NCBI GenBank assembly: GCA_905221605.1
Contig: CAJNDS010001546.1
Span: 543,001 to 607,000 of the forward strand
Length of the DNA: 64,000 bases
Direction of reading: 5' to 3'
Source: Symbiodinium natans
Lineage: Eukaryota; Sar; Dinophyceae; Suessiales; Symbiodiniaceae
A program made the translations under genes and the position numbers. Below, piece by piece: positions 1 through 9,000 of the stretch (positions are counted from its first letter, which is position 1; every line of letters begins with the position of its first letter). Below the pieces are notes generated by a model. The model worked only from the letters and a program-made list of their open reading frames with translations. It did no database searches and was not told the DNA's origin.

Positions 1-3000
1 CTTGCGGTCGAGGCGAGGGACGCGGCGAACATTTCGGAGTTCCGAGTCACGGGATCCCTTCGTACGGCGTGGTACGAGGGCCAGCGGCGCGATCCCTCAT
101 TGGCGGGCTCGATTCGCAAGCCGGAGCCGCCGATGGTGATATCCGGAGACGGGTTGCTGGAGCGCGAGGTGACCCTCAGGACGGGTCAAACCGTCGTCGT
201 CCCAGTGGTTCCCAACGGGGCTGCGGGCGCGAATGGGGTGACCTGGCGCCGCGCCTGCTACAATTCAGTCCACTGTGGAGTCCTTGGGGCCCATAGGTCT
301 GCCGAGGTTACCATCAAACTGCTGGAGAGGGCAGTCTGGTGGCCCGATTTGGAGAAAGATGTGCGGACCTGGGTCGCCAAGTGTCTCGCCTGCATTAAAG
401 GCCGCTCTCGACCGACGAAGGTTGAAGCTCGTGCGGTCAAGTGTGGCGCCGAGACATGCTGGCAGGAAGTCAGCGTGGACTGTGAGGGTCCGAACCGAGA
501 GGACAGGGAGGGGCATAGGTACTCGCTTACGTACTTCGATTGCCTCAGTCATGCTGTTCTCCTCGAGCCGATGAGGTCTCTGACTCATGCGGAAGTCAGG
601 AGGGCGTTCGTGCGCTGTGTGCTTCGCAGCAGGACGATCCCGAGCCTCATCAGGTCGGACAGAGGGCCAGAGTTCAAGAACGCGCTCATGGCAGAACTCA
701 GCGCGATGCTTGGGACCGAGTGGCGGTTCAGCGCGCCCTTGAGGCCTTGTGAGTTGGGCGCAAACGAGCGAGTCCACCAAGAAGTTCAAAAGGTGCTGGG
801 GGCGGTCGTCAGACAAGTCGGCGCCTCCCTTTCCGAAGCTTGGTCGGATTGGCTCGTGGTGGCGGAGTACGTCATAGATAACACTCCGGGACCCCACGGG
901 TATACCCCGAGGGACCTAGAGCGGAGCTGGTCGCTCGCTCTACCACTTGAAAAGGACGTCCTGCGAGACGCCTTGCAGTTTGAACCCATCTCTGATTGGG
1001 CTCGGAGCCAGTTTAAGCAGTTCTCGGAACTAGCTGCTGCGGTCCGAGAGCACTGGACGCGGTCTTCAGAAGCGCGGGCGAAACTTGCAAATCGCCATAG
1101 GCGCACTGTGGACCTTAAGCCAGGCGACCGAGTGGTCTGGAACGCTCCGAGGGCCCGTTCAGAGGGGGCGGGGCGTGTGCCTTGGAAACCGGGTCTGACC
1201 GGCCCCTGGCGCGTGTTGGAAGTCAAGGGCCACAGGCTCACCTTGGAGCCCGTGTCGATGGAGTCGGGGGGTACTTCTTCCGCCCGGCGCGGCCCGATGG
1301 AGGCGCACGCAGAAGACTGCATTCTTGTCCCTGCGGATGCAGATGGCGCGGAATCCCGCGAGCCGGTCGTCTTTGAGGACGATGGAACCGGCGGGGACGA
1401 CTTGTCTCGCCCCAGCTTAGGGCAGCAGGTTCAAGGCGACGCCAAGCAGGTGGAGTTCACGCTGACCAGGCGCGGGAGGGACTTCGTCCTCCGCCTTGGC
1501 GACCGCATCGCCTATCGGGGTGTAGGTGGAGGCCCGAAGGTGTGCAGGTTAGGACGGGTCACGCAGGTGGATGCGGCCCGTGCGCAGGTCGGCGTCCACC
1601 GCTATCTCCCCGACGCCAGCGGGGTTCGCGTCAAATGGCGGCTTGCATTTATCGCCGAGGACGGAGCGCTCACGCTTTCAGAAGGGACCCGTCCGGCCCA
1701 CGAAGCGGTTTCCGTTAAGGAAATCATTTCCAAGATCGACCTAAACCGCGACGGCGTGCTTGCTGCAGCCTCGGCCAGAAAGTTGGACAAGGGGGCGTAT
1801 TCGTTGCAGGACAGGACCCTCGAGCGAGCGTCTCGTGCCGGCACGAGTGTGCTCTCGATCCAAGAGGCCCTCGCGGACCTCTTGGTCGCGGAACCCCGCG
1901 CGTTGCAGCCTAGGGCTTCCCCAGAGTCGGGTGCTGTCGAGAGTTGGTTCCGGCAGTATTTCCTTGGTGGGGTTGCCGATGTCTTAGAGGTTGCTTGGGG
2001 TGACGCGGTCGTTTCCGACGCGGCTAGGAGGCACGGGTACAGGGTTGTTCCCGCCTTTGTGCAAGGCAAGCAGGCCTACGGGATCACCTGGAACCTGGCC
2101 GCAGAAGAGCACTTAGAGGCCATTAGCGGCGCTGTTCTGCGGACAGAGCCGAAGGTGCTCGCGATTGGGCTTGAGGGCAAGAATGTGCCCCGGGCTTTCC
2201 TCCAGCTAGTCGTCCGGTGTGCGCAGGAACGCACGCGCGCGGGCGCCCACGTCGCGCTGCGTTTGCAGGCGCAAAAAGGCGAGTGGGAACCTTGGCGGCT
2301 AGAGGAGTGGGGCGCCTTGTTTGGGACGCTCGCAGAGCCACGCTGGCCTTGGGCTTTCGTGCGGGCTGACATGTGCCAGTTCGCGCGGGCCAGTGGCCGC
2401 GGCAACCTCGTTGAGAGCGGGGCCCTGTGGCTCGCCGATTTCAGTTTAGAATCGGTAGGTTTGAGGTGTAGTAGGCCGGATGCGCTAGGCGCAGTGCAGC
2501 ACAAGCACGTTGAGCGCGCGCAATCCGACTACAACCTCATAGGGGCGGCTTTCTGCGCCTCGCTCCAGGACCTTGGTCTGAGGGGCGCAGAAGAGCTGTG
2601 CACCGCTGCAGTTGAAAGCTTTCCAGCGACTGCGGGTGCAGATAGCGCCGCGGCTGCGCCACAGCCCTCTCCAGTCGTTCCCCTCCCGGACGTGCGGTCG
2701 GGCGAGGACCTCACGCCAGCAGAGCGTGCGGAGCTGGATAAGGAGGTGGATAAGTATGCCGCGGAGAAGGAAGCGTTTTGGGGGACCAAGGCGGACGCCA
2801 AGGACTGGGATTCCGTCCGGGCTGACCTTGAGGTCTATGCTCTTGCGGGCGAGAAGGTCGCGGAGGATCCTAGGCGCACCGAGGCCTATAGAGACCTCGT
2901 ATGGTCGGGTTTGAAGATCGAGCCCGGACCAACCAGACCCGGGCTGACCGATGCTGATATCGCAGCCGTCAGGGAGGTCATACGGCGAAAGGCCGCTGGG

Positions 3001-6000
3001 TTCTGGGTGGAGGACACCACCAGGACCACGGTCAGGAAGTTCGCCCATGACTGCATCCCCACCGGGCCGCCGGTCTCGTCCCAGCCTCACAGTCTGAGGG
3101 GCGAGTCCGCGCAATGGGTCGACGACAAGCTTGAAGAGGAATGCAAGCGGGGTCAGTTGATCCGCGGCAGCTCGGCTTGGGGATCTGCGCCGTTTCCGAC
3201 CAAGGAAATGCCCAGCTACAAGCGGCATAGGAAGCGACGCTTGGTGGTTGACTACCGCCGTGTGAATGCCCGAATTAAGCGCTCCACGTACTATTGTCGG
3301 CGGGGCAGCGATGTGCTCGCCGCCGCAGTAGGTTCGGTTTGGTATACCTTCGTGGATGCGGTTAGTGGGTTTAATCAGATTAGGAACACCAAGCGTGCTC
3401 GCGAGGTGTTGGCCATTGTGGCAAGATCAGGGAAATATCTCCCTGTCGGCCTCACCTTTGGCCCGATTAACGGCCCAGATGATTTCAACTTTGTGGTTGA
3501 TAGGGCCTATGCCCCCGGCAGAGGTAGGCGCCTTAAGTATACTAAGGAGTGGATAGCCTACGTGGATGATCTTACTGTTAGGACGGGTAGGGTCATTGAT
3601 GGGCAGTTTTTCACTGATGCCCAAGCCGAGGGGGCGGTGCGCGAAGCGTGCGCCAAGGGGGCAGTCGCGGCTCCGCAGAGCGCGTCGTCTGCTCTTGAAG
3701 CCTTAGGCGTTCGCGGTGCGCACAACTCCAAGCGCGCGAACCATGACGCGGCGCGCTCGGACCAGAATCACCCCACGCGCGTTCTGATGCTCAGGATGTT
3801 GGGGCTGTTCGGGTGTTTCTGTGTTCAGGGCGGGTGTTTTTGGGGCGGGCCGTTTCCCAGGTCGCCGGTCTGCGGGCAGAAGGATTTTTCGTCGTTCGTC
3901 GCGTGCAGCTTCGTTCGTTTGTCCCGCAGCCAGTGTTTTGCAAGCAGGCCTAGAGGTTCGGTCCAAGGTCGAAGCAGAAGCCGTAGAAGCCTTAAAGCCC
4001 AGACCTTAAGGAAACTCCCCAAACCCCCGCCGCAGCGGTTCAAGTGTGTTGTAGAGCCTAGGGTAGGTAGTCCCTCCCCGCGTTCGTGCCTGTGCACTGC
4101 GCCCCGCTGCGGGTCGCGACCAGACCGCGCGGGAGCGACCGATCGGTCGCCCGGACCTTCGTGGTCAACCACAAGGCCCCGCTGCGGGCCGTGCCCTGGC
4201 CGCGCGGGAGCGGCTGCCTACCACTACTGCACACCGGCCCCTTGCAGCGGGCCGTGTCCTGGCCGCTCAAGGGCGCGTCAGGTTTCCCTCGCCCATCGGA
4301 GGTCCAGCAAAGCCGCGGGCCTCAGTGCCGCGATGGGTGGAGGAGGGTCGAAGGGCAGGGGCAAGAGCAAGAGCCCAGGCCCTAAGGGCCGGAAGGGCCC
4401 GCCCACGATAGACGACGTGCAGCGCCTGCTAGTCCGATGCATGCGGCACGGCGAAGGTGGCTGCAGAGGCCGGTTCGGTCCGGGCGGCCTCTACCCGGTT
4501 GATGAGTTGATCGAACAACTCGGGATCACCATCAACCAGTACAACCAGGCGGTCGCGCACGACGCCAACCAGCGGAAACCGAGGTTGGACACCTCGCGCG
4601 CTGGTTTCCTTCGTGCCTTCCAAGGCCACTCTGCCGATTGCGGCCATCCGATGGGGTTCATGATGGAGGGCCTAAGTGAGACGGCCATCGACGACCTCAT
4701 CCGACAGTATGGCCCGGCCATGTGGCACGGCACGGACCTGCATGTCGTGCCAAGCCTGGTGCAGAACGGCCTGATCCCCGGCGGCGGGCCGGGAGGCCGC
4801 CTCGGGGTGCACTACGTCCTAGGACACTGCCCCACGCAGTGGGAGGACGGAAGGCGCGGGTTCCGCCGCGGATCGACTTGCATAGTCGAGGTCCGACTGG
4901 CGGTCCTGCGGGACGCCGGAGTGCCCATCTATGCAGGAGCGGATGGGGTGGCCCTCACTGGCCAGATTAGGGCCACCGGCATTTCCCGCATCTGGGCACT
5001 CCCCAGGGGCTCGCCTGTCTACTCAGACTTGATAGCGGAGTTGGAAGTGGATAGGTTGGTCCTGCGTGTCGACCTAAAGAGTTTAGGCGACACCAGTGCG
5101 GGCCCCAACCCGCCGTTGGGGCGAGGACCGAAACTGGGCACGGTCCAAGCGTCCCAAGCTGCTGCGGCCAGCAGTGGCGCGGCGAGCTCCTCGACGGTTG
5201 TGCTGGCCCCTGCGGGTCGTGTCATGGCCGCGGGGGCCGCCCAACCTGTTACCCCTCCTAAGGCCGCGCCTAAGGCCAAAGGGCGTCCCTTAGGGACCCC
5301 TAGGACTTCGATCGTGCCAGCGAAGCCCAAGGTGTACCCTAGGCGTAACGTCCCGGGCCCCAATGTCCTCGAGCCTGAGGACTCGCTCGAGGAAGAGGCA
5401 GCCCAAGAAGCTGAAGGTGTCGAGGAAGATAGTTCCAGCTCGGATCTTCCCGACACGCGGGCGCCTCCAGCCGCGGTCAAAGTGAAGGAGGACGAGGAGC
5501 CCGCAAGTGGGGCCAAGGCCGAGAGCACAGAGGAAGGAGTCCTCGTGCTCGGCCAGTCTGTGGTCACCAGCGCGAAGGAATACCTCGCGCGGTCCGAAGC
5601 TCTTCTTAGAGCGCAGAAGCTCCAGTCGAGAATACTGGAGGTTGCGGGAACTGCGATGGTGAAGCTGGAGAAGATCACCAAGCGTGAGGAGTCCCTCAAA
5701 ACGCTGCGCCGAGAGGGAGAGAGTCGGGCGGCCGGGGAAGGCGCCGACGGGGAAGAGGTGTCTGACGATGGTCAGGACGCCCCCGGGGCTGCGGGGTCGA
5801 GCAGTTCCGCCAGGCCTTCGGGAGGCGGGACCGCCCAGTCCGCCTCAGCCTCAGAGGAGCCTCGCCCCAACGCTGACGGCCACTACGGATGTTCGGCTCC
5901 GGGATGCGGGCTAGCCTTTGAGTCGCTGGTGCAGTACCACCTGCATCAGGCGGCCTGTCATGGCGCCTCTCTTCCGCCCAACCTGGGGATCAGCCCCTCC

Positions 6001-9000
6001 GCACCTCTTGACCCTTTTCGTCAGGACTGGCGGGGACGGCTGTTCCGCCGAGGAAAGGACGGCGGGTATGGGGAGGTGCCCATGCTCCGAGTGATCAGGT
6101 ACCACAAAGCCAACGGGTACGATCACTCGAGAGTCCCGCTCCTGAAGCGAGGGGACCGAATCCAGCTTGAGGATGGATCGCACCACATCTATGGTGGTAG
6201 CCATCCGCCGGGGTGGCTTCGCGACGACCCCGAGCTGGACCCCCCTGGTGCTCCAGAGGGAAGCGATGGAGGGTCCACGCCCAAGAGCGAGCCCACGGAG
6301 GAGGCCGTGCCCGAGCCTCCGCGGAAGGCCGCTCCGCGCGGGCGGGCCCTCGAGCCGCCGAAGGGCGACGTCCAGCGACGCCTGGCCGAGCGTCGCTCCA
6401 AGCGAGATTACTCGCCGGACCTGGTGACGCCTCTTGACGATCTCCATGCCAAGGAGATCGACTCCTTCTTCGCGGGCGACCCAGCCGCGGATAGCCTTGA
6501 CGTCATTTTGATGCGCGCCGAGGTTCGCACTGAGTCCCACCTCAACGTCGGCCGGGAGCGAGAAGAGCCCCTGGCCAAGGAGGAACAGGAGGAGGAGGCT
6601 GAGGTCGTCAAGGACGAAGAGGTCTCGGTTGAGATGGAGGCTGCCACCGCGGATGAGGCGGACGAGGTCGCCCTCCCAGCCAACCGAGCCTACGTCGAAG
6701 GCCGCTTTTACCCCTACGGCAGCTGGCGGTGCTTCTTCTGCGAAGCCATCAACCCGGTTACCGAGGACCAGTGCCTCACCACGCACGCGGGCGGCCCGAA
6801 TGCGGGCGCCCCGTGCGACGGCCGATGGATCAATGGGATCGACATCGGGTGGTGGGAGGTGGATCCCCAAACCGCGCCGGAGCAATGGCGGCGGAGGTTT
6901 TCTGCCGAAGAGCTTGAAGACCAACAAGCGCGGGCAGATGCCGCGAGGCTCCTCAGCGATGAGGAACTCGCTGAAGCCCTCCAGGCGGCCGAGGAGGCGC
7001 AGGCGGCCGAGCGCGCCAAGAAGCGGGAGCGGCGCCAGGCGGAGAAGGCGGAGCGCGATGATCACATCAGCGAAGCGCTCCGCATAGCAGGGTGGCAGTG
7101 CCCTAACTGCTATGAATGGAACCTTTCATTCAGGCAGCTGTGCTTTAGGTGCAGCACGCCCCTCCGCTTGGCAGAGGTCGTTTCCCGCGGGATCCCGGAT
7201 CCGCGGCGCGGCGAAGAGAGGGACTCGGGCTCCGAGAGCAGCCAGGACGAGCTGGAGTACGAGATCCTTCTGGCCAATCGCGCGATGGATCAGGAAACGA
7301 TCCAGCCTCTTCTTAGAAGCAAACACAAGAAGAGGGGCGGCAAGAGACGTCGCGAGGAGGCGACGTACGGCAAGGGCCGCGACCCTTGGGGTGCTTGGGC
7401 AGACGCCCGTGGCAAGGGCCAGGGCAAGCCGAAGGGCAGAGGCAAGTCCGATGCCAAGGGCAAGCCCAAGGGGAGGGGCAAGTACGCCTGGGGCGCTTAC
7501 GCCGCGGGCATAATTGCCGCGTTCCAGCCCCGCCCAAGCACAAGCTGGGTCCCAGCCTTCCCGTGCGGGTCGGCCCGGCCGCCGCCGAGTGTTCCGCTTC
7601 CGCCGCGGACCCCGTTTTTCCTAGGTCGCGGGCTCCTCAATAGGTTGATGCATGCCCTCAACGGGAACATCAACGGCTGGTGGGGCCTGGCGGCTGCAGC
7701 GTCGGCGCCGATTGCCTTGCAGTTGCACCGCGGGGCTGTGCATGTTGTCGCGGACTCTATGCACGCGGTTGCAACGATTTCGGCCGACGTGGTCGAGGAA
7801 ATCGGTCACGGGGCGAGGCGGGCCGTGTGGGTCGCCGGAACAGCCATCACTCTCGTGGTAGTGATCTTGTGCGGTGCTGTTCTGTGGTACGTGAGTCGTG
7901 CCGTTGCCAATCGCATTGCGCATTTGCGACATGGCAACACCGCGGCCCCTGAGGCGCGGCTGTCTCAGCTCCTTGGCTCCGAAGCGACGTTTGAGGTCGC
8001 GAGCTCCAAGAAAGGGGTGTCCCATAAGGTTTGGGTGCACCTCAAGGAGGAGACAGCTGCCTGTGGCTGTCGTGCTTACCTGGCAGAAGGACGCTGCGGG
8101 CATTGCGATGCCGCAATGGACACCGCTCGTTCCTTAGGGTTTTTGCACGCGGCCCAGCGAGGCGCGGGTCCTGCGCTCACAGACTCCATTCGGAGTACCG
8201 CCTCCGATGCCCTAGCTAAGGGTAAGGTGGTGTTGGGTTTGGGGAACAGTGAAGGGTGTTTCTCCCAACTCGCGGCCAAGAGCCGCGGGCTCTCCTGCTT
8301 TCAGGGGCTCGCGGGTCGTGACCTGGCCGCGGCCCCAGCAAATGGAGCGAGCGCAGCCCACGCACAGTCCGGCTCCGTGCAACGTGCCGCCACTGCCACT
8401 GTGGCGCGCACGCCAGGCCGGAGGAACAAGGGCCCAGCCCCCGCTAGGAGTTCTCCAGTCAAAGAAGCGGAATTCCTTGCGGGCGGGCCATACATTCAGG
8501 CCGCCCAAACGCTGCTTGGGTCTGGAGCAGCAGAGGATGTGATCTACATCCGGGCTTACAGCTTAGATTGCCCATCCTGCATCGAGGCAATCGAAGCGTC
8601 GCTTGGCAAGGGCGCAAGCGTTCGGATTGTCGCCGACATGGGACAATGCCACCGCACCAAGCTTCAGTGGCAAGCGTTGAAACGCTTGGCGGCCGCAGGT
8701 GCCGAGGTGAAGGTGGGTTGCGGCACATCCTTGCGCGACGCCTATGCTCGCGACGGCCGCGGGGCTAAGGTAGGCACCGGGATTCAAGGGCTGCACCATG
8801 CCAAAGCCCTTTGCCTACTGCGGCCTGACGGCGCGGTGGTGCTGATTGGGAGCCTCAATTTTACCACAAGCAGCAAAGCCAATGCGGAGGCAGGGCTTAA
8901 GCTTGAGGTCCCCAAGACGCACCCTGTCGCGCAGTCCTACGTCGAGGATTTCCAGAGGGTGTCGGCTGAGGCATTCTCCCTCGATGAGGCGGTTGCAAAG

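Noticed and set aside
100-102. TTG at 100 as the start of the retroelement ORF
   Set aside because: The frame is open to base 1, and the integrase linker similarity crosses this point.
1738-1773. EF-hand-like loop DLNRDGVL in the polyprotein
   Set aside because: The twelfth position is Ser rather than Glu or Asp and there is no partner hand. Probably chance.
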